This document shows positions 7,383 through 16,235 of a stretch of DNA of 38,696 bases, piece after piece. Source of the stretch: a virus; the IMG/VR virus record IMGVR_UViG_3300036719_002531, positions 1 to 38,696 of that record; one strand, given 5' to 3'. The notes under the pieces are model-generated. The model made no database searches. It was not told the DNA's origin and saw only the letters and a list, made by a program, of their open reading frames with translations. A program made the translations under genes and the position numbers. Positions within the stretch are counted from its first letter, which is position 1, and each line of letters starts with the position of its first letter.

Positions 7383-7640
7383 ATGAAAAAACCCGCTAAC
7401 TTAAAATTGTATGCGATGTTTGTCGCACAGGCCAAAGCAAAGTATTCAAAGTGGCCTAATCCAGGTGCTAGTGCTTGGGTTTCAAAAAAATACAAAGAAG
7501 CGGGCGGTCAATACACTGAAACAACAGAAGCAGACCGTCGTCATAACATGGCGATAAAAAAACAACAAAAACAATTATCTGAAAAAAAGAATCCTAAAAA
7601 AGAAGATAAAAAATCCGAAAAGGATAAAGGCAAGAAGTAA
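7383..7640 (+). CDS. Small Lys-rich protein with YK-GG-Y motif (85 aa)
   Basis: A strong ribosome site (GGAGGAG) precedes the ATG. The N-terminal half (KPANLKLYAMFVAQAKAKYS, then ASAWVSKKYKEAGGQYTE) matches a motif style common in small phage and giant-virus proteins, with the signature YK-x-AGG-x-Y. The C-terminal half is almost wholly Lys/Asp/Glu and is probably disordered. The related 65-aa gene at 26606-26803 ends with the same kind of motif (YKKAGGGYKN). Function is unknown; it may be a minor virion or DNA-associated protein. It overlaps the portal start by one base. Confidence 0.65.
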   Translation: MKKPANLKLYAMFVAQAKAKYSKWPNPGASAWVSKKYKEAGGQYTETTEADRRHNMAIKKQQKQLSEKKNPKKEDKKSEKDKGKK

Positions 7641-9376
7641 TGTCATTTCTTGATTTTTCACCACCGTCATATCGTGCGGCGTCATCTGACCTTACTATTT
7701 CCATTTCACCACTTGGTTTGGTTGAACTTGCTGACGAAGAATTTGAAGTACACGGTCCTCGTTTAAACCGTTACTCTCTTAACTGGGCAATGTACTTAGG
7801 GCATCACTGGGGCTATCGTCGTGAACAAGGCGAAATGCAAATTGCAGTCAATTACTACCGTGCCTTTAATGATTATCTTGCTAGGTTCGTGTTTGGTCGT
7901 GGCGTCCATTTTCGCTCTCCTAAGTCAACTGAAGCAATTATTCCAGACCGTCTTGAACGCATTTGGGAAGTTGACAATGACAAAATGCGTGTCCTACTTG
8001 AGATGGGACAGCAAGGCGGTATCACAGGAGACGTATTCGTCAAAATAGCCTACGAAGAGGCTTGGACAGATTCTGCTGGCATGTTCCATCCTGGACGTGT
8101 TCGCCTTCTTCCTATGAACTCGTCTTTTTGCTTTCCTGAGTTTCACCCACACGATAGAAGTCGTCTTCTTAGATTTAAACAGAAGTATCGTTTCTGGGGA
8201 ACCTCGCTAGAAGGTACTCGTCAAGTGTTTACCTACACTGAAATTTTGACTGACGACGTCATTGAAGAGTACATTAATGATGAACTAATTGACTCACGAC
8301 CAAATCCACTAGGACTTATTCCAGTGGTTCATATTCCTAATGTTCCTGTTTCAGGTTCACCGTGGGGTCTCTCGGACGCACACGACATCATCACTATCAA
8401 CCGTGCATATAACGAAATTAGCACTGATGTCGCTGACATCATTAACTACCACGCTTCTCCTGTGACAGTTATTGTAGGTGCTAAAGCCTCTAACCTTGAG
8501 AAAGGTGCAAAGAAGGTTTGGGGTGGTCTTCCAAAAGACGCTCAAGTCTTTAACCTTGAAGGTGGCGCATCAGGTATCGAAGGCGCCTTGAAATACCTTG
8601 AGTTGTTAAAACGCTCAATGCACGAACTAATGAACATTCCTGAAACTGCTCTTGGACAAGTCCAACCAATCTCAAACACATCAGGTGTTGCTCTGTCTAT
8701 TCAGTATCAGCCGCTGATGAACCGCTATTCTCAAAAAGTAGCCCAGTATGGTAAGGGTCTTGAGCGAATCAATGAACTTGCACTTCGCACCCTTGCCATC
8801 AAGGAACCACAAACATTCTTGTATAACCCAGATGAAGACGGCCCAATCAAGGAAGGTCAATTAGACCGCCTTGACCCAAATGACCCTTTGTCTTATATGA
8901 ACTACGTACAGTTCCCGCCTCCACTTCCTCTTGATAAGTTAATTGTCCTCAATGAAATCCAAACCAAACTAGGCATGGGACTTGAGTCAAAGGAAGGAGC
9001 GCTCCGCACACTTGGCGAAGAGTTCCCAGAAGAGAAACTTCAAGAGATTCGTCGTGAATTGGTCGAGGATGCAAAGGCTGATGGTGCTCTATCTCTTATC
9101 AAGGTCCAAATTCAAAAGCAGATTCAAGATATGACAGGAATGATGCCTGGACCAGACGGCTCAAGCGCGATTCCTATGCAGCCTACACAGTTAGGCGATG
9201 GTGATGTGATGGGTGACGGTATTGAGGGGGCTCCAACTCCTGAGACTGTCGAAGACCCAATGGTTCAAGAAGCAAAAGCCATAGAAGACCAGGCAGAAAT
9301 GTCTATTAGGAATGACCTAGTAACTCAAGCCTATGGCACTAAGATTCCGCAAAGAAGGATGGTAGATAGAGACTAA
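7640..9376 (+). CDS. Portal protein
   Basis: The 578-residue protein sits directly after the terminase region and has the size and composition of a portal. It has a helical N-terminal wing region (NWAMYLGHHWGYRREQGEMQ), a central part with INRAYNEISTDVADIINYHA, and a stretch of PETALGQVQPISNTSGVALS followed by QYQPLMNRYSQKV. This last stretch resembles the stem/crown junction of SPP1-type portals. The C-terminus is acidic and probably flexible. The portal forms the dodecameric ring at one capsid vertex through which DNA enters and leaves and on which the tail is built. Start ATG overlaps the previous stop. Confidence 0.85.
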   Translation: MSFLDFSPPSYRAASSDLTISISPLGLVELADEEFEVHGPRLNRYSLNWAMYLGHHWGYRREQGEMQIAVNYYRAFNDYLARFVFGRGVHFRSPKSTEAIIPDRLERIWEVDNDKMRVLLEMGQQGGITGDVFVKIAYEEAWTDSAGMFHPGRVRLLPMNSSFCFPEFHPHDRSRLLRFKQKYRFWGTSLEGTRQVFTYTEILTDDVIEEYINDELIDSRPNPLGLIPVVHIPNVPVSGSPWGLSDAHDIITINRAYNEISTDVADIINYHASPVTVIVGAKASNLEKGAKKVWGGLPKDAQVFNLEGGASGIEGALKYLELLKRSMHELMNIPETALGQVQPISNTSGVALSIQYQPLMNRYSQKVAQYGKGLERINELALRTLAIKEPQTFLYNPDEDGPIKEGQLDRLDPNDPLSYMNYVQFPPPLPLDKLIVLNEIQTKLGMGLESKEGALRTLGEEFPEEKLQEIRRELVEDAKADGALSLIKVQIQKQIQDMTGMMPGPDGSSAIPMQPTQLGDGDVMGDGIEGAPTPETVEDPMVQEAKAIEDQAEMSIRNDLVTQAYGTKIPQRRMVDRD

Positions 9377-9497
9377 GTTTCCAACTGTAAAAAGTTTGGA
9401 ATATAACGAGACAATTACACATAAATGTAATGCAATTATCTCATAACAATCAAGGGACACGCCGAAAGGCATACGGACAACTACATAAGAAAGATAA
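9377..9497. promoter_or_regulatory. Structured leader between portal and scaffold genes
   Basis: This 121-base gap holds two hairpins. ATTACA (9414-9419) pairs with TGTAAT (9426-9431) around CATAAA, with outer GAGA/TCTC arms at 9408-9411 and 9439-9442. GCC-GAAA-GGC at 9461-9470 forms a GNRA-tetraloop hairpin. The ribosome site for the next gene is weak (AAAGATAA), so the structures may control translation of the scaffold-like gene. No clear promoter hexamers are claimed. Confidence 0.45.
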
Positions 9498-10271
9498 GTG
9501 AACACTGCTATGGAAAACACAGTAGAAACCGATGCATCGCTGTCTTCAGTCGATGTGTCAATAGTGAGTAGTGAGACAACTATGTCAGTACCTTCGTACA
9601 CAGCCGATGATATTGCAAAGGCACGTGAACAAGAAAAAGCAAAGTTATACCCACAACTTGAAAAGATGAAAGAAGAACTCTCGTCCCTTAAAAAGGAACG
9701 TGAGGAAACGGCATCTCGTGAAGCAGAGCGTCAAACACGCATTGCTGAAGAGGAAAGTCGTGCAGCACAGTTGAAGAAGGAACAGGAAGAGAATGAACTG
9801 TCCTTCAAAGACCTTCTCAAAAAGAAGGAGCAAGAATTTCAGTCTCAACTAGAGAATGAACGTCTTGAAAGAGAACGTGCGATTGCTCTCCTAGAACAGG
9901 AGCGCAAATTCCAAGAGTTGATGAATTACCGTCAGGCTCGATTAGAACAGGAACGAGAAACAATCATTCCTGAACTTATTGATTTAATTGAAGGCGATTC
10001 ACAAGATGCCGTTGAGCAGAGCATTGCAACTCTAAAAGAAAAATCTGCTCGAATTCTCGATTCCGCTCAACAGGCTATGCAGTCTGCAAGAGCACAAATG
10101 GCAGGACCACGTGTAACAGCGCCTGCCGCAGGACCCCTCGATAATGATTCGTCACAACAAACGTTAACTCCTGATTCAATCAGGGATATGTCATTGGCAG
10201 ACTACTCGAAACAACGAGCCAAATTACTTGGCAATGCAGCAAATAATCGTGGTCAGGGACTGTTCGGTTAA
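9498..10271 (+). CDS. Capsid scaffold-like coiled-coil protein
   Basis: Position between portal and major capsid protein and a long charged coiled coil (roughly residues 40-150) are the classic signs of a phage scaffolding protein, which guides capsid assembly and then leaves or is degraded. The coil is rich in Glu, Lys, Gln and Arg with heptad spacing (REQEKAKLYPQLEKMKEELS and beyond). The C-terminal part (around SIRDMSLADYSKQRAKLLGN) would be the coat-binding segment. I keep the GTG 9498 start; ATG 9510 is an alternative four codons later. No maturation protease gene is recognisable nearby. Confidence 0.75.
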   Translation: MNTAMENTVETDASLSSVDVSIVSSETTMSVPSYTADDIAKAREQEKAKLYPQLEKMKEELSSLKKEREETASREAERQTRIAEEESRAAQLKKEQEENELSFKDLLKKKEQEFQSQLENERLERERAIALLEQERKFQELMNYRQARLEQERETIIPELIDLIEGDSQDAVEQSIATLKEKSARILDSAQQAMQSARAQMAGPRVTAPAAGPLDNDSSQQTLTPDSIRDMSLADYSKQRAKLLGNAANNRGQGLFG

Positions 10272-10304
10272 CCCAAACAACTATCTAGAAAGGACTTGAC
10301 CTCC

Positions 10305-11432
10305 ATGGCAAGTGCAATTACAGGTACTGGTCAACTAGCCAGCGCCCCTACCGCTTATTCGGGTTCTAATACATCCCTGAATCAAGCAATCCAGACAATC
10401 TGGTCTAAGGAAATCTTATTCCAGGCAATGCCAATTCTTCGTTTCGAACAGTTTGCAGTTAAGAAGACTGAACTAGGAGTTGCTCCTGGTCTTCGTGTTA
10501 ACTTCCTTCGTTACAAGAACTTTGCAGTAGACCCATCTCCTCTAACAGAAGGTGTTCGTATGACAACGAGCGCTCTTACTGCAGAGCAGATTGCTATTAC
10601 TGTTGCAGAACACGGCTACGCAGTAGCAGTTTCTGAACTTCTTCTTAACGCATCCTTCGATGACGTGATGGCTTCTGCTTCACGTCTTCTCGGTCGCCAC
10701 ATGGCACAGTACCTAGACGTACAGGCACGTAACACACTTTCTGCAGCAACTTCTGCAGTCTTTGGTTACGACCGCTCATCTGTACAAGGTGTTAATGACT
10801 GGTACAACGAAGGAACAGCAGCAACACAGTTCTCAGACCTAGATGGTAACTACAAGTTGTCAACAGGTGCTGTAAAGGATGCTGCTCTTACCCTTGCTGG
10901 TAAGAACATCCCTCGCTTAGGTGAGACATATGTACAGTTCGTACACCCAAAGCAGTCACGTGACATTCGTTCGAACCCAGAGTTCATCGAAGTTACAAAG
11001 TACGCTGCTCCAGGTAACTTCATGCTCGGTGAAATCGGTCGTCTATACGACGTAGTATTCATCGAAACAACACAGGTTAAGAAGTTGGCAGTTAACGCTG
11101 CTTATACAACTTCAACATCTGTTGGTGTTCCAGCAGATTATTGGAGTGCTCCTGTTAAGACTAACACAGCCCCAGGTTCAGGTGGAAATCCAGAGTCTGC
11201 AGATTTCACTGCAGAAAAGGGTTACCTAACAACAGCAACTGGTAACGGTGCTGAGGTTTACGAATCAATCATGATTGGTGACAACGCATTTGGTCACGCA
11301 ATCTCTCTCCCAGTTGAACTTCGCGATGGTGGCGTTCTCGACTTCGGTCGCGAGCACGCTCTTGCTTGGTATGCAATTTGGGGTCTTGGTGTTATCACAG
11401 ACCAGGCTATCGTCAAGGTCTACACCAACTAG
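10305..11432 (+). CDS. Major capsid protein, N4-gp56 family
   Basis: This is the shell-forming protein. Its N-terminal region, with NQAIQTIWSKEILFQAMPIL, AVKKTELGVAPGLRVNFLRY and PLTEGVRMTTSALTAEQIAI, matches the N4-gp56 type of HK97-fold major capsid protein. Later features are VAEHGYAVAVSELLLNAS, HMAQYLDVQARNTL, and a P-loop-like segment near YVQFVHPKQSRDIR. The length (375 aa) is normal. I use ATG 10305 because AAAGGA (10289-10294) is correctly spaced for it; the in-frame TTG 10296 is too close to that site. A long perfect hairpin follows the stop, consistent with a highly expressed mRNA. Confidence 0.9.
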   Translation: MASAITGTGQLASAPTAYSGSNTSLNQAIQTIWSKEILFQAMPILRFEQFAVKKTELGVAPGLRVNFLRYKNFAVDPSPLTEGVRMTTSALTAEQIAITVAEHGYAVAVSELLLNASFDDVMASASRLLGRHMAQYLDVQARNTLSAATSAVFGYDRSSVQGVNDWYNEGTAATQFSDLDGNYKLSTGAVKDAALTLAGKNIPRLGETYVQFVHPKQSRDIRSNPEFIEVTKYAAPGNFMLGEIGRLYDVVFIETTQVKKLAVNAAYTTSTSVGVPADYWSAPVKTNTAPGSGGNPESADFTAEKGYLTTATGNGAEVYESIMIGDNAFGHAISLPVELRDGGVLDFGREHALAWYAIWGLGVITDQAIVKVYTN

Positions 11433-11440
11433 TTTTACCC

Positions 11441-11481
11441 TATGTCTGGGAGCCATACTCCTTCTTTGGCTCCCAGACATA
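11441..11481 (+). terminator. 15-bp perfect hairpin after the capsid gene
   Basis: TATGTCTGGGAGCCA (11441-11455) and TGGCTCCCAGACATA (11467-11481) form a perfect 15-bp stem with an 11-base loop. It lies 8 bases after the capsid stop. The downstream sequence is ACTAACTACAC rather than a T-run, so it may act as an mRNA 3'-end stabiliser or processing site as much as a terminator. Confidence 0.75.
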
Positions 11482-11512
11482 ACTAACTACACAACTTAGG
11501 AGAATAAACACC

Positions 11513-11896
11513 GTGGCAAATAAAGCAACAAGTCCATTGGATGCAACAGGAGTTGCAGCCGAAAAAGCAGCAAAACAAAATGCTGCAGAGTTAAGAAAGC
11601 GACAAGAAGAACTTTCTATCGCTAATCAGTTAGAGGTAGAGTCTCTTGAACGAGACGTTTTTGACCCAAAGAAGCCAGACACTCCACTAGTTTTGGATGA
11701 AATCGAAGACCTTGGAGTTTCAGTATCGAATGAGTACGTAGTCATTCGAACAATCTCCGATATTGATGAGATGACGTTTGGCGTTGTGAACGGGACTCCT
11801 CAAAGTTATTCCTTTAAAACAGGTGTTAAGTACCGTGTTCCACGGCACATCGCTGATTACTTGGAACAACTTGGTTACATTTGGCGGCCTAACTAA
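11513..11896 (+). CDS. Head-associated protein, unknown function (127 aa)
   Basis: Starts with GTG preceded by AGGAG. The first 55 residues are a polar helix (AAEKAAKQNAAELRKRQEEL). The rest is beta-rich (EYVVIRTISDIDEMTFGVVN) and ends in a basic/aromatic tail (DYLEQLGYIWRPN). It follows the capsid gene and precedes a connector-like gene. A similar small protein in many actinobacteriophages sits next to the capsid gene and may be a head-stabilising or minor capsid component. That link is contextual only; I do not recognise a named family. Confidence 0.6.
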   Translation: MANKATSPLDATGVAAEKAAKQNAAELRKRQEELSIANQLEVESLERDVFDPKKPDTPLVLDEIEDLGVSVSNEYVVIRTISDIDEMTFGVVNGTPQSYSFKTGVKYRVPRHIADYLEQLGYIWRPN

Positions 11897-11915
11897 GCCG
11901 TCACAAGTAGTCCGA

Positions 11916-11966
11916 CCCTCAACTGGTTCCCGCCCTCCTCCCAGTTGGGGGTTGGGCCTTTTGCGC
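11916..11966 (+). terminator. GC-rich hairpin with short T-run
   Basis: CCCTCAACTGG (11916-11926) pairs with CCAGTTGGGGG (11941-11951) with one G-T wobble and a 14-base loop. TTGGGCCTTTT follows. The structure lies just behind the preceding stop and before the start of the next gene, so it is a likely intrinsic terminator or attenuator inside the head operon. Confidence 0.6.
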
Positions 11967-12019
11967 TGTGTATTTGGCAATTACAGGAGAGAATTGCCAC
12001 ACCTAGTTTTGGAGGTTCC

Positions 12020-13084
12020 GTGGCTACACTTTCAGTCCTGGCTGACAGGCTGCGCTATGAAATTGGCGATATACCCAAGTCTTTTGTGTACACCTTTACA
12101 GCCGACGGAACTACAAATCGATTTTTAGTCCCATACTCTCCATTAGATGGAGCCAACTTAATAATTACCAAAAATGGTAACAACATATCTGATGATGCTG
12201 AAGTTGAAGAAGCAACTGGTTACATAGTTCTTGATACTGTGCCAGCAGAAGGTGACGACATTATTGTTGCTGGAAACTACTTTAAATACTTTACCTCTAG
12301 AGAAGTTGAACACTATGTTTCCACTGCTTTTATGGAACATTCTTTAAATCACACAGATTCGTTCGGGCGCACGATGACTATCGCTAATCTTCCTGGAGTT
12401 GAAGAGTATCCAGTAGTTGTACATGCATCGGTATTAGCGCTCTATGCATTAGCAAATGATGCAGCATTTGACATTAACGTGTTTGCACCAGATGGTGTAA
12501 CTATTCCACGTTCTGAACGTTATCAACAGTTAATGCAGATGGCTCAGGCTCGTCAAGCACAGTACCGCGAATTGTGTTCACAACTTGGCATTGGTATGTA
12601 CAAAATTGACGTGTTCAGTGTGCGTCGAATTTCTAAAACTACAAACCGCTATGTTCCGTTGTATCAACCAATGGAAGTTGATGATAGGTCTACTCCAATT
12701 CGTGTGTATGTACCTATCCCAACATACGGTGGTGCACAACCAGAAGTTACAGCGATTGTTCAAGACCTCTACATTTATGAAGGCGACGATTACACCTTCA
12801 ACGTTGTATTTGATTTTGAACTTGACACCTATACTGCAACGTCTGAAATTAGACGGATGCCAGGAAGTTCAGCGCTAATAACCTCCTTTGCAGTTACAAA
12901 ACCAGATGTAGGCACAGGAGACGGAGCAGGAATTCGTACTTTGCAGTTGGACCTGAGCGAAGAGCAGACTAGACTCCTTCCAAATACGTGTTATTACGAT
13001 ATTCAAATGGTTGATGCAAATGGCGTTACAAAGACATACGTAACAGGTAAAATCTTCGTAACTAAAGAGGTGACTATCCCATGA
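12020..13084 (+). CDS. Neck/connector-like virion protein with C-terminal beta domain
   Basis: The N-terminal half contains helical segments typical of small phage head-tail connector proteins (VATLSVLADRLRYEIGDIPK, SREVEHYVSTAFMEHSLNH). The C-terminal 110 residues form a probable Ig-like beta sandwich (QDLYIYEGDDYTFNVVFDFE, then NTCYYDIQMVDANGVTKTYV), a fold common in baseplate and fibre proteins. I choose GTG 12020 with GGAGG at 12011-12015. The frame is open further upstream to 11945, but that would run through the terminator hairpin. Stop and next ATG overlap (ATGA). Likely structural; exact role uncertain. Confidence 0.65.
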   Translation: MATLSVLADRLRYEIGDIPKSFVYTFTADGTTNRFLVPYSPLDGANLIITKNGNNISDDAEVEEATGYIVLDTVPAEGDDIIVAGNYFKYFTSREVEHYVSTAFMEHSLNHTDSFGRTMTIANLPGVEEYPVVVHASVLALYALANDAAFDINVFAPDGVTIPRSERYQQLMQMAQARQAQYRELCSQLGIGMYKIDVFSVRRISKTTNRYVPLYQPMEVDDRSTPIRVYVPIPTYGGAQPEVTAIVQDLYIYEGDDYTFNVVFDFELDTYTATSEIRRMPGSSALITSFAVTKPDVGTGDGAGIRTLQLDLSEEQTRLLPNTCYYDIQMVDANGVTKTYVTGKIFVTKEVTIP

Positions 13085-13398
13085 GCCAATATGTAAGACC
13101 AGGGGCTAACTCAACGACGTATGTAAACGACGTCATTAGCATAACCACGCCTTCTGGAACCGTCTCGTATGGAACGCCAGGAACCTCAGAAGTAGTAGTC
13201 CCAGACCTGGCCTACGCTCACACGCAATCAGTGTCTAGTGCTACCTGGACAATAAGTCATAATCTTGACTTCTATCCTAACGTTACAGTTTTGGATTCTG
13301 CAGGTACAATCGTTGAGGGCGAAATCGCGTACACCACTCGGAATCAAGTTGTTCTCACCTTTTCGGCAGCATTTAGTGGCAAAGCCTACCTATCTTAA
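13081..13398 (+). CDS. Small tail-fibre-type beta-strand protein (105 aa)
   Basis: The second half has the pattern ATWTISHNLDFYPNVTVLDS, then EGEIAYTTRNQVVLTF and a final SAAFSGKAYLS. This is a familiar beta-sandwich module at the tips or shafts of phage tail fibres, often present as a separate small gene or as the end domain of a longer fibre. The first half is a Thr/Ser/Gly-rich leader. It overlaps the previous gene by four bases and precedes the large collagen-like fibre. A receptor-proximal or fibre-associated role is likely. Confidence 0.65.
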   Translation: MSQYVRPGANSTTYVNDVISITTPSGTVSYGTPGTSEVVVPDLAYAHTQSVSSATWTISHNLDFYPNVTVLDSAGTIVEGEIAYTTRNQVVLTFSAAFSGKAYLS

Positions 13399-13409
13399 GG
13401 AGACCCTGA

Positions 13410-16235
13410 GTGGCACGCAAGTACTTAACCCCCATTGACTTAACTAAGTTAGAACTTCAGAATGCTCGAATTCAGAACTTAGCAACTGCGCCAGCAACAC
13501 CAGTAGTTGGTCAAATCTATTTTGATACTGTTCTTGGTTTTCTCCGTGTTTGGAACGGAAGTGCATGGGCTAGCACAAGTGCTGGTGCGCAAGGTACACA
13601 AGGTACCACTGGAGCACAGGGAACTGTCGGTGCGCAAGGTACTGCAGGTGCACAGGGTCTTGATGGCGCAAACGGTACACAGGGTACAGTAGGTGCACAA
13701 GGAACAGTAGGTGCACAAGGAACAGTTGGTGCACAAGGAACAGTTGGTGCGCAGGGAGCAGTAGGAACGCAAGGCACCGATGGTGCACAAGGTTTAGATG
13801 GCTCTAACGGTACACAGGGTACTCAAGGTACACAGGGTGTTGAAGGGCAGCAGGGCGTACAGGGAACCCAAGGAACTCAGGGAACTCAAGGAACTCTTGG
13901 TACACAAGGCGTACAAGGTACGGAAGGTTCTCAAGGAACACAGGGAACTTTAGGAGCCCAAGGTGCTCAGGGCACTGAAGGTGCGCAAGGTACTGAAGGT
14001 TCACAAGGTATCGAAGGTGCACAGGGTACAGAGGGTGCGCAAGGCACACAGGGAACTTTAGGTGCTCAGGGAACACAAGGTACACAAGGTACACAAGGTA
14101 CTGAAGGTTCATTTGGTGGTATTACAGTTGCATATACATTCAGTAATAGCACAACTATGTCAGACCCAGGCGATAATTTTGCTCGTCTAAATAATGCTAA
14201 CTTAACTTTAGTTTCACACATTGCACTGGATGATAATCCTGCTGATGGTAACTACGACATCTCTAACTTCTTACAAACAATTGATGATTCAACTTCAACC
14301 ATCAAGGGTCACGTAAAGGTATCTAAGAAATTTGATACATCTGTCTTTGCACTCTACACAATTTCTGGCCTTACAGATTCAGCACCAAACTGGTTTGATA
14401 TAGATGTTGCTTACGTATCTGGTAACGGAACATTTACCAATAACGATGAACTTTTATTTACATTTGCTCGTACTGGTGATATCGGTGCTCAAGGTGCTCA
14501 AGGTACAACGGGTGCTCAAGGCGTACAGGGCACTACAGGTGCTCAGGGAGCAGAAGGTGCTCAAGGTACAGGGGGCGCTCAAGGTACAGAAGGTGCACAG
14601 GGAGTTCAAGGTACTGAAGGACAACAGGGTACTCAAGGAACTTTAGGTGCTCAGGGTACTCAAGGTACCGAAGGAGCCCAAGGCGTCGAAGGACAACAGG
14701 GCGTTCAGGGCGTTCAGGGAACTCAGGGCGTTCAAGGTACTCAAGGTGCAGACGGTATTCAAGGTCTAGACGGTGCTAACGGTACCCAAGGTACAGTCGG
14801 TGCACAGGGTACAGTCGGTTCACAAGGAACAACTGGAGCCCAAGGTACTCAAGGTACAGCAGCACTTTGGAACTTTACTGGTGCTTATGGTGTTGGAACT
14901 TCATACGCAGTCGGCGATGTTGCAACATACGCAGGACAGACTTGGTACCGCATCGACGCTCACGGTGGCAACACTGGAGACACTCCTACAGAAGGAACTT
15001 ACTGGACATTAATTGCTGCACAAGGCGTTCAAGGCACTGTAGGTGCCCAGGGCACTGCGGGAACTCAAGGTACTCAAGGTACAACGGGTGCTACTGGTAC
15101 GACCGACCCAATCACTGCAGGTTACGCCTTAACAAAGGCTGGAGACCAGGTCTCATTCGATGCCTTCTCTGCTACTACTGGTGCAGGTTTTGAGGGCACT
15201 CAATACACAACAACATTAAATGCAGTTACTCCAACTGCCAATAACGCTATCAGTCTTCCAGATGCATCAGGTACTATCGCCCTTACTAGCGATATCACAG
15301 CAACAATTGCTGATACTGATGATGTTCCAGAAGGTTCCACAAATCTATACTTCTCAGTACAACGTGTAAACGATGCTCTGCAGACTGTAGTTGTTGAAGG
15401 AACTGGTATCCAAACAACTTACAACGGTGCACAACAGACTTACACAATCGCTGTAGACACAGCAGTTATTGCTACAAAGGATTACGTAGATGGCGTTGCT
15501 CAAGGACTTGATGTTAAAGAATCTGTACGAGCAGCAACAGCCTCAGCACTTCCTGCATACACCTATACCAGTGCTAATGGTGGAACACTCACTGCTAACG
15601 CAAATGCCGCTCTATCAGTTGACTCTGTTGCACTAGAAAACAACGAACGAGTTCTTGTAAAGAATGAGTCTGGTGGAAATCGTGCTTACCACGGTATTTA
15701 CTCTGTCTCCCACAAGGGCTCTGGCTCAACCGCTTGGGTACTTGTTCGTGCAGAAGATGCCAACGAGACTGGTGAAGTAACTGCAGGTCTCTTTACCTTT
15801 GTAGAAGAAGGTGGACAAGCAGACACTGGTTGGGTTCTCTCAACAAATGAGGCTATTACCCTTAACTCTACAAACCTAATCTTCACACAGTTCTCAGGCG
15901 CAGGCGCCTTCACTGCTGGAAACGGTTTAACGCAGACTGGCACAACATTCAATGTTGGTGCTGGAACAGGTATCGTAGCCAACTCTGATGACGTTGCAAT
16001 TGACACAACCACAGTTGCTCGTAAGTACACAACAACAATCGGCGATAACAGTGCGACATCGTTCACAATTACACACAACTTTGGAACACGTGGTGTACTT
16101 GTCTCTGTATACAACGCCGCTGCAAACTATGAGGAAGTTGTTGTAGATGTTGAAAAATCAACAACTAACACAGTCACTGTAAAGTTTGCAGAAGCCCCAA
16201 CAACTGACTCTTACGTCGTGGCGGTTATTGGATAA
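13410..16235 (+). CDS. Collagen-like tail fibre protein (941 aa)
   Basis: This is a long, modular tail fibre. Residues 1-57 form an N-terminal attachment region (YLTPIDLTKLELQNARIQNL, LGFLRVWNGSAWAS). Three blocks of Gly-X-Y triplets follow (about 58-232, 358-484 and 537-565), dominated by Gln at Y and Ala, Thr or Val at X, so a collagen-type triple helix is expected. Between the first two blocks lies a globular domain (about 233-357). Between the second and third lies a module (486-536, AYGVGTSYAVGDVATYAGQTWYRI in part) similar to chitin-binding CBM5/12 domains. The C-terminal 370 residues are beta-rich, with segments such as RVLVKNESGG and a final SFTITHNFGTRGVLVSVYN module. Starts with GTG after AAGGAG. 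Confidence 0.85.
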   Translation: MARKYLTPIDLTKLELQNARIQNLATAPATPVVGQIYFDTVLGFLRVWNGSAWASTSAGAQGTQGTTGAQGTVGAQGTAGAQGLDGANGTQGTVGAQGTVGAQGTVGAQGTVGAQGAVGTQGTDGAQGLDGSNGTQGTQGTQGVEGQQGVQGTQGTQGTQGTLGTQGVQGTEGSQGTQGTLGAQGAQGTEGAQGTEGSQGIEGAQGTEGAQGTQGTLGAQGTQGTQGTQGTEGSFGGITVAYTFSNSTTMSDPGDNFARLNNANLTLVSHIALDDNPADGNYDISNFLQTIDDSTSTIKGHVKVSKKFDTSVFALYTISGLTDSAPNWFDIDVAYVSGNGTFTNNDELLFTFARTGDIGAQGAQGTTGAQGVQGTTGAQGAEGAQGTGGAQGTEGAQGVQGTEGQQGTQGTLGAQGTQGTEGAQGVEGQQGVQGVQGTQGVQGTQGADGIQGLDGANGTQGTVGAQGTVGSQGTTGAQGTQGTAALWNFTGAYGVGTSYAVGDVATYAGQTWYRIDAHGGNTGDTPTEGTYWTLIAAQGVQGTVGAQGTAGTQGTQGTTGATGTTDPITAGYALTKAGDQVSFDAFSATTGAGFEGTQYTTTLNAVTPTANNAISLPDASGTIALTSDITATIADTDDVPEGSTNLYFSVQRVNDALQTVVVEGTGIQTTYNGAQQTYTIAVDTAVIATKDYVDGVAQGLDVKESVRAATASALPAYTYTSANGGTLTANANAALSVDSVALENNERVLVKNESGGNRAYHGIYSVSHKGSGSTAWVLVRAEDANETGEVTAGLFTFVEEGGQADTGWVLSTNEAITLNSTNLIFTQFSGAGAFTAGNGLTQTGTTFNVGAGTGIVANSDDVAIDTTTVARKYTTTIGDNSATSFTITHNFGTRGVLVSVYNAAANYEEVVVDVEKSTTNTVTVKFAEAPTTDSYVVAVIG
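13583..14107 (+). repeat. Collagen-like repeat block 1 of first fibre
   Basis: About 58 imperfect nine-base units encode Gly-X-Y with Y usually Gln and X Ala, Thr, Val, Leu or Glu. Codons for the same residues alternate (GGT/GGA/GGC, CAA/CAG), so the DNA copies are diverged while the protein pattern is kept. There is almost no Pro or Lys. Confidence 0.85.
14482..14860 (+). repeat. Collagen-like repeat block 2 of first fibre
   Basis: Gly-X-Y coding block after the first globular domain. Triplets such as GAQ, GTQ, GVQ and GTE dominate, with interruptions like GLDGANG that also occur in block 1. Confidence 0.8.
15019..15106 (+). repeat. Short collagen-like repeat block 3 of first fibre
   Basis: About nine Gly-X-Y triplets (GVQGTVGAQGTAGTQGTQ and onward) join the chitin-binding-like module to the beta-rich C-terminal part. 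Confidence 0.75.

Noticed and set aside
11945-12019. Extended N-terminus of the connector-like gene from TTG 11945
   Set aside because: The extension would be translated through the terminator hairpin and has no matching ribosome site, while GTG 12020 has GGAGG upstream.
13583-14107. Repeat array considered as CRISPR or tandem DNA repeat
   Set aside because: The units are nine bases long, without spacers, and keep a Gly-X-Y reading frame inside a long gene; this is protein-coding repetition.
13479-14112. Several Cys-rich or Leu/Tyr-rich open frames antisense to the first fibre
   Set aside because: They are produced by the complement of the collagen repeat (GGT-ACA-CAA units) and have repetitive composition with no start context; same for frames antisense to 16696-17139 and 17331-17741.
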